64,000 bases of DNA from Candidatus Binatia bacterium (GTDB lineage Bacteria > Desulfobacterota > Binatia > UBA12015). The stretch lies in the NCBI GenBank assembly GCA_036563615.1, contig DATCMB010000013.1:1-64000 (forward strand). The letters run 5' to 3'. The number at the start of each line of letters is the position of its first letter. The first letter of the stretch is position 1. Shown here piece after piece: positions 1 to 10,129 of the stretch. The notes beneath the pieces are model-generated. The model saw nothing but the letters and a program-made list of their open reading frames with translations. It was not told the origin of the DNA and made no database searches. A program made the translations under genes and the position numbers.

Positions 1-58
1 GTCAGATAAAGGATTTGAGGAAGTTCTACAACAAAAATTGGGTGGCCCATTTTGCAGC

Positions 59-73
59 TGACAACCGCTGTCA
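59..73. promoter_or_regulatory. Imperfect 15-bp palindrome, operator candidate (copy 1)
   Basis: The sequence TGACAACCGCTGTCA is an inverted repeat with 6 of 7 arm positions paired around a central base. A second, perfect copy lies 55 bp downstream, centre to centre. The length and symmetry fit a TetR-family operator. The flanking 1-80 is AT-richer than the rest of the window, as expected of a promoter region. The target gene is probably left of the window, because the nearest gene to the right (thiolase) ends here rather than starting here. Confidence 0.45.
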
Positions 74-113
74 AAATTCTTCGCCCATCCTTCGCCCGCG
101 CACGGTCCGCGTC

Positions 114-128
114 TGACAACGGTTGTCA
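114..128. promoter_or_regulatory. Perfect 15-bp palindrome, operator candidate (copy 2)
   Basis: TGACAAC-G-GTTGTCA is a perfect inverted repeat of two 7-nt arms around one base. It matches copy 1 at 59-73 apart from the centre and one arm base. The 55-bp spacing is close to five helical turns, which would place two bound dimers on the same DNA face. The cognate regulator is not identifiable in the window. Confidence 0.5.
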
Positions 129-432
129 AAGGGAGCGCACCGAGCCAGGGCGCCGCGGAGGGGCCGCGGATGCGCGTCAGGAGCTAGAAATCCTCGGTGT
201 CAGTCCAAGAAACACCGTCACGATGCCTCCGAGAAAGAGGCCGGGACATCGAGGGAGCGACGGGGAGCGTCAGAACGAGGCGGAAGCCCGAGAGGTGGGC
301 GTCCGAGAGGAGCGACGCTGCGGTCGCGAACGAGCGCGTCGCGGGGGTCGAGGCCGGCAGCGGGGGCGGAGCGCACGGCGCACGTGCGCTCCGCCGAAAG
401 GGCTCTGCCGGAAGCCCTGAGAGCTCGCCGAC
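129..432. other. Non-coding stretch with no recognised feature
   Basis: Between the palindromes and the thiolase stop codon the sequence is G+C-rich. It holds only short overlapping open frames of Arg/Ala-rich composition that look like frame shadows. I see no gene or clear terminator. Confidence 0.4.
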
Positions 433-1740
<1,308 letters not shown>

Positions 1741-1789
1741 TTAGAGAATGGCCGCCCGGGCCATCGACGCCACACGACGCGAGTCTTCG

Positions 1790-3295
1790 ATGAGAATGCC
1801 GAGACGCTTCCCGCTCGCGCTGGCCGTCTTCGTGGCCGGCGCCTCTCTCGCCGCCTCGCTCGCGGCGCCGGAGCGCCCCGCCGACGCGCCGGGCGCAGCC
1901 ACCGCCGCCAAGTCGGACGCCGCAACCGCTGCAAGGTCGGAGACGACGAACGAGTCGCAAACGACCGCCGCGGCGGGCGCCACGAGCCGTCCCAGCGTGC
2001 TGGTGATCACGCTCGACACCACGCGCGCCGACCACACCTCCGCCTACGGCTACGACCGCCCGACGACGCCGCGCCTCGAGGAGATGGCGCGCGACGGCGT
2101 GCGCTTCGACGTCGCCTACGCGCCGATGGCGACGACGCTGCCGTCGCACACCACGATGTTCACGGGCCTCCTGCCGCGCACGCACGGCACGCTCAAGAAC
2201 GGCCTCGTGGTGGACCAGAAGCTGCCGCTTCTCGCCGAGATCCTGCGCAACGACGGCTACCGCACCGCAGCCTTCCTGAGCTCGTTCGCGGTCGCGTCGC
2301 GCTTCGGCCTCGCGCGCGGCTTCGAGGTCTACGACGAGAACTTCCGCGACGGCGAGTGCAAGTGGGACGTCCACCGCTGGGAAGGCCACAACATCCAGGG
2401 CGACTTCTGCCGCCGCGGCGACCTGACGCGCGTGCGCGCCGAGACGTGGCTCCGGGAGAACGGCTACCTCGCGCGCGAGTCGTCGCCCGAGAAGCCGTTC
2501 TTCGTCTGGGTCCACCTCTTCGATCCGCACAATCCGTACGATCCGCCGCCCGAGCACGCGAAGCTCTTCCCGCCGCGCGGCAACCCGCCGACCGGCCTCG
2601 ACCGCGAGATCGCCGCCTACGACGCCGAGATCCACTTCGCCGACGAGCAGGTCGGCAAGCTGCTCGACACGCTCGCCCAGGCCGGCAAGCTCGACGACAC
2701 GCTGGTGATCGTCGCCGGCGATCACGGCGAGGGCCTGATGGACCACGGCTGGATGCTGCACGGCCTGCAGATCTACGAGGAGTCGGTGCGGATCCCGTTC
2801 ATCATGCGCTGGCCCGCGAAGCTGCCGCGCGGCAAGGTGGTCGCGGAGCCGATCGAGCTCACCGACATGACGCCGACGATCCTCGAGGTCACCGGCGGCT
2901 CGCTGCCGGCGTCGGCCCGCCAGCCCGAGGGCAAGAGCCTGATCGCCGCCGCGACCGGAAAGGAGAAGCTCGACCCCGAGCGTCGCGTCCACCTGCAGCG
3001 CCGCTTCTACGCGTCGCGCGCCGAGCGCGGCGTCCCGGTGCGCGGCGACAAGCACGCGGTGCGCGTCGGGCGCTGGAAGTACATCGCGGCGCCCGAGGAG
3101 AAGACCTTCGAGCTCTTCGACCTGGTCAGCGACCCGCGCGAGAAGCGCAACCTGTCGGAGGAGAAGCCCGCCGAGCGCGAGCGGCTCGCGGCCGCGCTCG
3201 ACGACTGGCTCCGGACGCCCGCGACCAAGATGCAGCCGCGTCGCGTCTCGGAGGAGGACGCAAAGCGCCTCGAGGCGCTGGGCTACGTGCAATGA
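1790..3295 (+). CDS. Sulfatase-fold hydrolase, Thr-type, exported (hydrolase 1)
   Basis: A 501-residue alkaline phosphatase superfamily protein (Pfam Sulfatase fold). The start at ATG 1790 gives a basic n-region and hydrophobic core typical of a signal peptide or anchor; ATG 1748 is an alternative. The metal motif is ITLDTTRAD (Asp about 76). The catalytic position is T-L-P-S-H (Thr about 116) rather than C-x-P-x-R. Later motifs are DPHNPYDPP and GDHGEGLMDHG. The protein ends in LEALGYVQ. With Thr as nucleophile it should not be an FGly sulfatase; phosphodiesterase, phosphatase or phosphotransferase activity is more likely. Its stop overlaps the next start (ATGA), so translation is probably coupled through a four-gene run to 8691. 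The substrate is unknown. Confidence 0.85.
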   Translation: MRMPRRFPLALAVFVAGASLAASLAAPERPADAPGAATAAKSDAATAARSETTNESQTTAAAGATSRPSVLVITLDTTRADHTSAYGYDRPTTPRLEEMARDGVRFDVAYAPMATTLPSHTTMFTGLLPRTHGTLKNGLVVDQKLPLLAEILRNDGYRTAAFLSSFAVASRFGLARGFEVYDENFRDGECKWDVHRWEGHNIQGDFCRRGDLTRVRAETWLRENGYLARESSPEKPFFVWVHLFDPHNPYDPPPEHAKLFPPRGNPPTGLDREIAAYDAEIHFADEQVGKLLDTLAQAGKLDDTLVIVAGDHGEGLMDHGWMLHGLQIYEESVRIPFIMRWPAKLPRGKVVAEPIELTDMTPTILEVTGGSLPASARQPEGKSLIAAATGKEKLDPERRVHLQRRFYASRAERGVPVRGDKHAVRVGRWKYIAAPEEKTFELFDLVSDPREKRNLSEEKPAERERLAAALDDWLRTPATKMQPRRVSEEDAKRLEALGYVQ

Positions 3296-4722
3296 CGGCG
3301 CTGCGCGCGGCGTGCGCGGCGCTCGTCCTCGCGACGCTCGCCGTGGCGGTGCGCCCGGCGCCGGCCGGGTCCGAGGCCACCGCGGCTGCGGACGCTGCGA
3401 AGAGCGAGCGTCTCAACCTGATCTTCGTCACGGTCGACACGCTGCGTGCCGACCACCTGGGCTTCGCCGGCTACCCGCGCGACACCTCGCCGAACCTCGA
3501 CCGCCTCGCCAAGGAAGGAGTCTGGTTCTCGCGCGTCTACTCGCACTCGGCGACCACCGGCGCCGCGCACGCGTCGCTGTTCACGTCGCTGCCGCCGCGC
3601 GAGCACGGCGTGACCGCGAACAGCCAGCCGTTTCCCGACAAGCCGTCGCTGATGCGCGCGCTCGGCGAGCGCGGCTGGTACACCGCGGGCTTCGTCTCGA
3701 GCTTCGTCATGAGCCGCAAGTCGAAGGTGCAGCACCACTTCGACCACTTCGACGACGAGCTCACGACGCCCGAGCCAAACCGAAGGACGCGCTACGAGCG
3801 TCCCGCCGAGCAGACCGTCGACGCGGCGCTCGCGGCGCTCGATGCGCGGCCGAAGGACAAGCCGTTCTTCTTCTGGCTGCACCTGATCGACCCGCACGGT
3901 CCGTACGCCGCGCCGGTCGACCCCGACCGCTACGTCGGCGACGCGCACTACGGCAAGATCGGCAAGCAGATCCCGATCGGCACGACCGACTGGGAGCACT
4001 ACAAGATCCCGCGCTACCAGGTGCTCGACGGCCGCACCGACGCCGACTACTACGTCGCGCGCTACGATGCCGAGATCCGCTACATGGACGGCGCGCTCGG
4101 CCGCCTGTTCGAGGAGCTCCGCAAGCGCGGGCTCGATCGCAACACCGTGATCGCGGTCACCGCCGACCACGGCGAGACGCTCGCCGAGCCCGGCCACCAG
4201 CGCTACTTCTCGCACGGCGCGATCACGTACGAGGAGACGGTGCGCATCCCGCTCGTCATCCGCGAGCCCGGGGAGCAGCGCCTCGCGCGCGTCGACCGCG
4301 ATCAACCGGTGTCGTCGCTCGACGTCGCGCCGACGCTGCTCGCGCTGCTCGGCGTGCCCGCGCCGGAGACCTTCCGCGGCCGCAACCTGCTCACCGCCGA
4401 GCCGCAGCCCGACGCGCCGATGTACTCGCTCGGCGGCTACGGCACCGACAACCTCGAGAAGAACGTCGGCACGCAGTTCAGCGTCCGCAAAGGGCCGCTG
4501 CGCTACATCGTCAATACCAAAGACGGTAGCGAGGAGCTCTACGACCACCGCACCGACCCCGGCGAGACGCGCAACCTGATCGCGCAGCCGCCCGTGTCGC
4601 TCGCCGAGCTGCGCGCCGGGCTCGACGCGGCGGTGGGCGAGCGCAACGTCGCGCGTGCCGAGCCGCCGCCGCCGAGCGCCGACCACGCCGCGGCGCTGCG
4701 CGCCCTCGGCTACGTCGAGTGA
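3292..4722 (+). CDS. Sulfatase-fold hydrolase, Thr-type, exported (hydrolase 2)
   Basis: A 476-residue protein starting at ATG 3292 inside the previous stop. The N-terminus (about 1-25) is a signal peptide. The first metal motif is VTVDTLRAD (Asp49). The nucleophile position reads T-G-A-A-H (Thr89), so the usual proline of the motif is also lost. The downstream TADHGETLAEPGH and a C-terminal LRALGYVE are present. It shares architecture with its upstream neighbour and is probably an old tandem duplicate. An open frame extends upstream in the same frame to 1522, but that part is a shadow of hydrolase 1. The likely role is periplasmic phospho-group hydrolysis or transfer on an unknown surface molecule. 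Confidence 0.85.
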   Translation: MTALRAACAALVLATLAVAVRPAPAGSEATAAADAAKSERLNLIFVTVDTLRADHLGFAGYPRDTSPNLDRLAKEGVWFSRVYSHSATTGAAHASLFTSLPPREHGVTANSQPFPDKPSLMRALGERGWYTAGFVSSFVMSRKSKVQHHFDHFDDELTTPEPNRRTRYERPAEQTVDAALAALDARPKDKPFFFWLHLIDPHGPYAAPVDPDRYVGDAHYGKIGKQIPIGTTDWEHYKIPRYQVLDGRTDADYYVARYDAEIRYMDGALGRLFEELRKRGLDRNTVIAVTADHGETLAEPGHQRYFSHGAITYEETVRIPLVIREPGEQRLARVDRDQPVSSLDVAPTLLALLGVPAPETFRGRNLLTAEPQPDAPMYSLGGYGTDNLEKNVGTQFSVRKGPLRYIVNTKDGSEELYDHRTDPGETRNLIAQPPVSLAELRAGLDAAVGERNVARAEPPPPSADHAAALRALGYVE

Positions 4723-4744
4723 GGCCCGGGCGCCGCTGCCGTCG

Positions 4745-7273
4745 ATGACCGTCGCCGCCGGCTTCCCCGCGTCCGCCGCCGCGCCGGGCGCTGCCGCCGG
4801 GACGGCGGCCGGACGCCGCGCGCGCTGGCCCTACGCGGGCTTCTTCCTGCTGGCGGCGATCTTCGGCTGGGAGCTGCTGCTCCTTGGCCGCATCCTGCTG
4901 CCGACCAATCCCGCCACCGTCGCGCCGTGGATCGGCGACGTGAGCCCGGAAGCCGCCGCCGTGCCGAGCAACGGGCTCATGATGGACACGCTGATCTTCA
5001 CCCTGCCGGCGCGGGTCTACAACGGCGAGATGCTGCGCGCGGGGGAGATCCCGTTCTGGAACCCGCACGTCTTCGCAGGCTACCCGCACTACGCGCTCAT
5101 CCAGAACAACGCGCTCTACCCGCTGAGCGCGCTCTTCGACCTGATCGAGCCGATCTCGGGGATGGGCTTCAGCATCCTGCTGCACCTGGCGCTCGCGGGA
5201 TGCTTGACGTTCGCGTTCCTGCGCGCGCAGGGGCTCGCGGACGCGCCGGCGTTCGTCGGCGCCGCGGCGTTCGAGCTGAACGGCATGTTCCTCGTCCGCA
5301 TCAGCGCGCCGAGCTACGTCTTCAGCGGCACCTGGCTGCCGCTGATGCTGCTCGGCGCGCTGCGGCTCGCGCGCAGCGGCGAGATCCGCGCGGGCTGGCC
5401 GCTGCTGATCGCGGTGACGCTGAGCGTGCTCGGCGGCCATCCGCAGATCACCTCGCTGTGCTTGACGATGACCGGCGCCTTCCTCGTCGTCGAGGTGCTG
5501 GCGACGGCGGGCGAGCGCCGGGTCGCGCGCCTCGCCCACGCGGTGGGCGCGATGGCCGTGCTGGTCGTGCTCGGCGTCGGCGTCGCGGGCTTCCAGGTGG
5601 TGCCCTTCCTCGAGCTGATGGGGAGCTCGGCGCGCGGCGCCGAGCCGCTCGAGGTCTACCGGCGCTCGACGCTGCCGTTCACCGGGCTCCTGCAGGCGAT
5701 CGTGCCCGACGTCTTCGGCCACCCGAACGAGACCAACTACTGGTTCGCCGAACTCGCGCACCTGGTCGACGGCATCGCCGACGACGAGCGCGGCTGGGTG
5801 CTCAACTACTGCGGACAGAACCTCTACACCGGGCTCGTGCCGCCGGTGCTCGCCGCGGTCGCGGTCGCGCGCTCCTCGCGGCGGCGTGCGGTGCTGTTCC
5901 TCGCCGCGGTCGCGATCGCGAGCCTCGGCATCCTGCTCGGCGGACCGCTCCTCGACCTCGCCTACTTCACGATCCCGGGCTTTCGGCACTCGCGTCCCGA
6001 CCGCGTGGTCTTCCTCTACATGAGCGCCGTCGCGCTGCTCGCCGCGTACGGCTTCGCGGCGCTCGCGGGCGACGACGCCGCTGCGCACGACGCCGCGCAG
6101 AGGCGGCGCACGCGCTGGCAAGCGCTCGCCGTGCTGCTGGTCCTCGGAATGATGGTCGCCTGGCCGGTCGCGACGCGCGTCGTGGACCCGCAGGCCCGCG
6201 CCGAGCTCGCGACCTGGCTCGCCGAGGCGCGCGCGCGCTGGGCGCTCCATGCTCCGGCGCTCCGGCCGCAGACGATCGCCACCGCCGTGCTCGCGCTCGC
6301 CTGCGGCGCGCTCGTGCTCGCTGCGCGTCGGCTGCCGCGCGCCGTGCAGCTCGCCTGCTGGACGACGCTGCTCGTCGTGCCGCTCCTGCTCTTCGGCTGG
6401 CGCTTCAACCCCATGCAGGTGCGCCCCGAGTTCGGCACGACGGCGTTCGAGCAGGCGCTGCTGCGCGCGAACGAGGCGCGGGGCGGCGTGCGCGTCGCGC
6501 GCATCCTCGTCGGGCTGCGCCAGGCGCTGCCGGCCAACACCCTGCAGCAGCTCGGCGTCGACGACATCCACGGCGCGAGCGCGGCCGGCGTCGGCGGCTA
6601 CCTCGACCTGATCGCCACCGCGGACCCGCAAGCCGTGGCCCGGAGCAAGTACTTCCGCGCCTTTCGCGACGCGGAGGTCGCGTCGACCAGGCTGCTCGAC
6701 CTGCTGAACGTCGGCCTCGTGCTGGCGAACGTCGAGCTGCCGCCGCCCTACGAGCCGCTCGCGAGCGAGGACGGCGTCACGCTGTATGCGAACCCGCGCA
6801 CGCTGCCGCGCTTCTTCCTCGTCGAGCAGATCGAGCGCTACGCGACGCCGGAGGAAGGACGCGCGCGGCTGCTGTCGCCGAGCTTCGATCCGTCGCGGCG
6901 CGTGCTGCTGCGCGCCGAGGACGACGTGACGCTGCCGCCGTCGCCGGCGGGTGCTGCGAGCTCGGGCGCGACGCGCGTTCGCGTCGAGGACCGGAGCGCG
7001 CACGCGGTCCGGCTCCGCGTCACGGCGCCGCAGCCCGCGGTGCTGGTGTCGAGCGAGGTCTTCTACCCGGGCTGGCAGACGCGGATCGACGGCGAGGTCG
7101 CCCCGACGCTGCTCGTCAATACCGCATTTCGCGGGGTCGTGCTGCCGGCGGGCGAGCACGAGGTCGAGATGGTCTACGTGCCGCGCTCCTTCCACCTCGG
7201 CGTCGCGGTCACGGTCGTCTCGCTGCTCGCCGCGGCGCTCGTGCTGCGCCCGCGCAGGATTCGGAGTGCTTGA
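4745..7273 (+). CDS. YfhO-like polytopic membrane protein
   Basis: An 842-residue inner-membrane protein with about 11-13 hydrophobic segments, then a soluble C-terminal region from about 560 and a final TM near the end. Motifs such as PFWNPHVFAGYPH and a late GWQTRIDG stretch before the last TM are typical of the YfhO family. Gram-positive YfhO is linked to glycosylation of lipoteichoic acid, and the family is placed with GT-C-like transferases. Start ATG 4745 follows a 22-nt gap; GTG/ATG starts further upstream would overlap hydrolase 2. The stop overlaps the next start (TGATG). Sitting between Thr-type hydrolases suggests they act on the same surface polymer or glycolipid. Confidence 0.8.
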   Translation: MTVAAGFPASAAAPGAAAGTAAGRRARWPYAGFFLLAAIFGWELLLLGRILLPTNPATVAPWIGDVSPEAAAVPSNGLMMDTLIFTLPARVYNGEMLRAGEIPFWNPHVFAGYPHYALIQNNALYPLSALFDLIEPISGMGFSILLHLALAGCLTFAFLRAQGLADAPAFVGAAAFELNGMFLVRISAPSYVFSGTWLPLMLLGALRLARSGEIRAGWPLLIAVTLSVLGGHPQITSLCLTMTGAFLVVEVLATAGERRVARLAHAVGAMAVLVVLGVGVAGFQVVPFLELMGSSARGAEPLEVYRRSTLPFTGLLQAIVPDVFGHPNETNYWFAELAHLVDGIADDERGWVLNYCGQNLYTGLVPPVLAAVAVARSSRRRAVLFLAAVAIASLGILLGGPLLDLAYFTIPGFRHSRPDRVVFLYMSAVALLAAYGFAALAGDDAAAHDAAQRRRTRWQALAVLLVLGMMVAWPVATRVVDPQARAELATWLAEARARWALHAPALRPQTIATAVLALACGALVLAARRLPRAVQLACWTTLLVVPLLLFGWRFNPMQVRPEFGTTAFEQALLRANEARGGVRVARILVGLRQALPANTLQQLGVDDIHGASAAGVGGYLDLIATADPQAVARSKYFRAFRDAEVASTRLLDLLNVGLVLANVELPPPYEPLASEDGVTLYANPRTLPRFFLVEQIERYATPEEGRARLLSPSFDPSRRVLLRAEDDVTLPPSPAGAASSGATRVRVEDRSAHAVRLRVTAPQPAVLVSSEVFYPGWQTRIDGEVAPTLLVNTAFRGVVLPAGEHEVEMVYVPRSFHLGVAVTVVSLLAAALVLRPRRIRSA

Positions 7274-8691
7274 TGCGTAGGCCCCTCGTCGTCGTGCTGC
7301 TGGTGGTCGTGGGCGTCGTCGCGCTCGCGCTCGGCGTCGCGCGGCGCGGACCCGCGCAGCGCAGCGCGCCGCCCAGCGTGCTGCTGTTCACCATCGACAC
7401 GCTGCGCGCCGACCACCTCGGCTGCTACGGCGGCACGCGCGTCGCGACGCCGAACATCGATCGCCTCGCGGCCGAGGGCGTGCTGTTCGAGAACGCGGCG
7501 TGCCCGATGCCGATGACGCGCCCGTCGCTGTCGACGATCCACACCTCGCTGCTGCCGCGCGAGCACGGCGTCGTGAACAACTCGCTCGCGCTACCCGAGG
7601 ACGCGCAGACCCTCGCCGAGACGTTCGCCGCCGCGGGCTGGACGACGGCGGCCTTCACGCCGGTGCGTCTCCTCGATCAGCACTCCGGCCTCGCGCAGGG
7701 CTTCGCGACCTACGTCGCGCCCGAAGCGCACCACCTGCCGGCCGATGGCGTCGCGCCGCCGGCGCTCGACTGGATCGAGGCGCACGATCGCGCGCGTCCG
7801 TTCTTCGTCTGGCTGCACCTCTTCGACCCGCACCTGCCCTACGCGCCGCCTCCCGAATACGTCAGCGACGAGGGCCCGGCGCGCGTCTCGTGGCGCAGCC
7901 TCCTCGCGACCGCGGAGCAGAACGGCGGCGACGTGCCGGCGAGCGTGCTCGAGCGCGCGCTCGAGCTCTACGCGGGCGAGGTGGCGTACGTCGACCACTG
8001 GGTGGGCCAGGTGCTCGACCGTCTGACGCGCCTCGAGTTGCTCGACGACACCATCGTGCTCTTCACCGCGGATCACGGCGAGTGCTTCGACCACGGCGTG
8101 TTCTTCGAGCACTCCGACTGCCTGTACGAGGGTGCTGCGAAGGTTCCGCTGATCGTGCGCTATCCGGCACGGATCGCGCCCGGCACGCGGGTCGTGGCGC
8201 AGGTCCAGCACCTCGACGTCGCGCCGACGATCCTCGCGCTCGCCGGCGTCGACGTGCCGGACGCCTTCCGCGGCCGCGCGCTCCTGCCGACGCCGCCCGC
8301 GCCCGCCGAGCGCGGCGGCCCCGAAGCGTTCGCGCTGATCGAGCACCCGCTCTACCCGCAGGGCAGCGCGAGCCGACGCAGGCGCAAGCAGGACCGCATC
8401 CTCTCGGTCGCGGGCATGCCGACGCGCCCGCCGGCGATCGAGCGGCGCGGCGCTGCGCTGCGCGGCGAGCGCTGGAAGCTGATCCGCGAGCCGGGCGTGC
8501 TCGAGCTCTACGACCTGCCCTCCGACCCGGCCGAGAGCACGAACCTCGCGACGCAAGACGCCGCGCGCACGGCCGAGCTCGAGAAGCGGCTCGACGCGAA
8601 GCTCGCGGAGACGCCGCTGCGCGTGCTCGAGCCGGGCACGATCGACCCGCGCCTGCGCGAGACGCTGCGCGCGCTCGGGTACGTGCAGTAG
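7273..8691 (+). CDS. Sulfatase-fold hydrolase, Thr-type, exported (hydrolase 3)
   Basis: A 472-residue last gene of the 1790-8691 operon, starting at ATG 7273, which shares one base with the YfhO stop. Residues 1-24 form a signal anchor. The metal motif is FTIDTLRAD (Asp42). The nucleophile site is T-R-P-S-L (Thr82), so the His found at the fifth position in the paralogues is Leu here. TADHGECFDHG and a C-terminal LRALGYVQ are intact. The His-to-Leu change may mean altered substrate specificity or reduced activity. Inference as for hydrolases 1 and 2: a periplasmic, non-FGly member of the superfamily. Confidence 0.85.
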   Translation: MRRPLVVVLLVVVGVVALALGVARRGPAQRSAPPSVLLFTIDTLRADHLGCYGGTRVATPNIDRLAAEGVLFENAACPMPMTRPSLSTIHTSLLPREHGVVNNSLALPEDAQTLAETFAAAGWTTAAFTPVRLLDQHSGLAQGFATYVAPEAHHLPADGVAPPALDWIEAHDRARPFFVWLHLFDPHLPYAPPPEYVSDEGPARVSWRSLLATAEQNGGDVPASVLERALELYAGEVAYVDHWVGQVLDRLTRLELLDDTIVLFTADHGECFDHGVFFEHSDCLYEGAAKVPLIVRYPARIAPGTRVVAQVQHLDVAPTILALAGVDVPDAFRGRALLPTPPAPAERGGPEAFALIEHPLYPQGSASRRRRKQDRILSVAGMPTRPPAIERRGAALRGERWKLIREPGVLELYDLPSDPAESTNLATQDAARTAELEKRLDAKLAETPLRVLEPGTIDPRLRETLRALGYVQ

Positions 8692-8701
8692 GCGGCGCGA
8701 A

Positions 8702-8732
8702 AGCGGCGCGCGTCTGCGCGCGAGACGCCGCT
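8702..8732. terminator. Hairpin between convergent genes, possible bidirectional terminator
   Basis: AGCGGC (8702-8707) pairs with GCCGCT (8727-8732), and GTCT (8712-8715) with AGAC (8723-8726), leaving a GCGC bulge. It lies between the stop of hydrolase 3 (8691) and the stop of the convergent ASST-like gene (8746). There is no U-tract, so intrinsic termination is uncertain. Confidence 0.3.
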
Positions 8733-8745
8733 CAGCGCGCGGCGC

Positions 8746-10092
8746 TCACGGCGTGCCGCCCGCGGCCGACGTTCCCGCGGCGCCCTTCTCCGCGCCCTCG
8801 CCCTTCTCCGCGCCCTCGCCCTTCCCCGACGCCGCGGCCGCGGCCATCCACGCGTCGACCACGCGCGGCTCGAGCCGCCGCATGCGCACCAGCGCGGCGC
8901 GCTTTCCGTCGCGACCGTTCGGGTTCAGGAACTCCCACACCATCTCCCCGTCCGGCGTCACCTCGAACGCGCGCCCGCTGTCCGACTGCGCGACCAGCGT
9001 GTTGCCGTTCGCGAGCCGCTGATTGGCGCCGCGGGTCTGGGTGTAGAACGTCTCTGGCTCGGGGGCGCGGTACTGCCAGACGATCTTGCGCGTCTTCGGG
9101 TCGAGCTCGACGACGCGCGACCAGCCGCGGCCGAGCCCGTTGTCGAACACGAGGAAGTTGCCGCTCGGCAGCACCACCGCGTCGTGCGGACCGGAGAGCT
9201 CGCTCTGTCCCCACGCCCACACGACCTTCCTCGCGTCCCAGTCGATCACCACCACCGCGTCCTGGTGGCGGATCGTGACGACGACGTTCTGCGGCGCGTA
9301 GAGCGGGTCGCGCGCGGCGAGCTTCGGATCCTGCATCCAGAAGACGGAGTTCGCGTGCAGCAGGTCGAGGTGGCGCTTGCCGCGCTTGCGGCCGCGCAGC
9401 TTGAACTGCTCGCGCGGCGCGGTCTTCAGGAGCTCGTAGAGTGACGCCGACGCGCGCACCTCGCCGTCGGGTGAGAGCAGCGTCAGCGAGTCGTCCTTCA
9501 GGTCGCGCGCCTCGTCGAGCTCGGGCACGCGGCGGAAGGTCGAGGTCAGGACCGCGATCTCGCCGCGCGGCGTCCACTGGATGTCGTGGTGCGCGCCGAG
9601 CGGACGCCGCCACACGACGCGGCCGTCGAAGCCGAGACGCGCCACGTAGCGACCGGCGGACCAGGGCCGTCCCCCGCCGGGCGGCAGCTCGCGGCCGATC
9701 ACCAGCACGTCGCCGTCGGGCGTGAAGCTCGAGTTGTCCCAGCGGTGACATGGCTCGAGCGCCCAGGTGCGCAGCACGTGGCCCTCGGCGTCGATGAGCT
9801 GCGCCGAGCAGAGGTGCGCGTTGGTGAAGTAGTTGTAGCCCGGCTGCGAGCGCGCGCGGTCGTACAGCACGACGCCCGAGCGCGCGGGGTCGAGCGGCTC
9901 CTGGGTGACGTCGACGTAGCCGAGCGCCTGCAGCCGCTCGATCTCCGCACGCGACGGCTCGGGCGCGCGCGCCGCGCTCGCCGGCGGCGCCTTGGCGTCC
10001 CCGCCGGCGGCCTGCTCGTCCGCGAGGACGGCGAACGGAGCGAGCGCCGTGGCGCACGCGGCGACGATGGCGGTGCGGAGGAAGCCTCGCAT
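8746..10092 (-). CDS. Arylsulfotransferase (ASST)-like propeller protein, exported
   Basis: A 448-residue protein resembling the ASST family of periplasmic beta-propeller sulfotransferases, which move sulfate between phenols without PAPS. Start ATG 10092 gives a signal peptide ending near FAVLADEQA; an upstream in-frame start at 10218 would add 42 atypical residues. His-containing blade motifs include AHHDIQW, LHANSVFW and SGPHDAVVL. Repeated short motifs of the type x-DG-x-V and NGNTLVAQ fit propeller blades. Just after the signal, the sequence LQALGYVDV matches the C-terminal ALGYV ending of the neighbouring Thr-type hydrolases. The C-terminus is a short EGAEKG repeat. Divergent from a GT-C gene, 37 bp away. 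Enzymatic sulfotransfer is not proven from sequence. Confidence 0.75.
   Translation of the reverse strand: MRGFLRTAIVAACATALAPFAVLADEQAAGGDAKAPPASAARAPEPSRAEIERLQALGYVDVTQEPLDPARSGVVLYDRARSQPGYNYFTNAHLCSAQLIDAEGHVLRTWALEPCHRWDNSSFTPDGDVLVIGRELPPGGGRPWSAGRYVARLGFDGRVVWRRPLGAHHDIQWTPRGEIAVLTSTFRRVPELDEARDLKDDSLTLLSPDGEVRASASLYELLKTAPREQFKLRGRKRGKRHLDLLHANSVFWMQDPKLAARDPLYAPQNVVVTIRHQDAVVVIDWDARKVVWAWGQSELSGPHDAVVLPSGNFLVFDNGLGRGWSRVVELDPKTRKIVWQYRAPEPETFYTQTRGANQRLANGNTLVAQSDSGRAFEVTPDGEMVWEFLNPNGRDGKRAALVRMRRLEPRVVDAWMAAAAASGKGEGAEKGEGAEKGAAGTSAAGGTP
8783..8830. repeat. 18-bp direct repeat, about 2.6 copies, coding
   Basis: The unit CCCTTCTCCGCGCCCTCG occurs twice exactly (8783-8800, 8801-8818) and partly a third time. 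It encodes repeated EGAEKG residues at the C-terminus of the ASST-like protein. Copy number may vary between strains by slippage. Confidence 0.85.
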
Positions 10093-10129
10093 TGGCACGC
10101 CCAGCCGCGTTGCACTATGGATTGGCCCC

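Noticed and set aside
8783..8830. Tandem 18-bp repeats considered as CRISPR
   Set aside because: No spacers; the units are contiguous and encode a repeated peptide.
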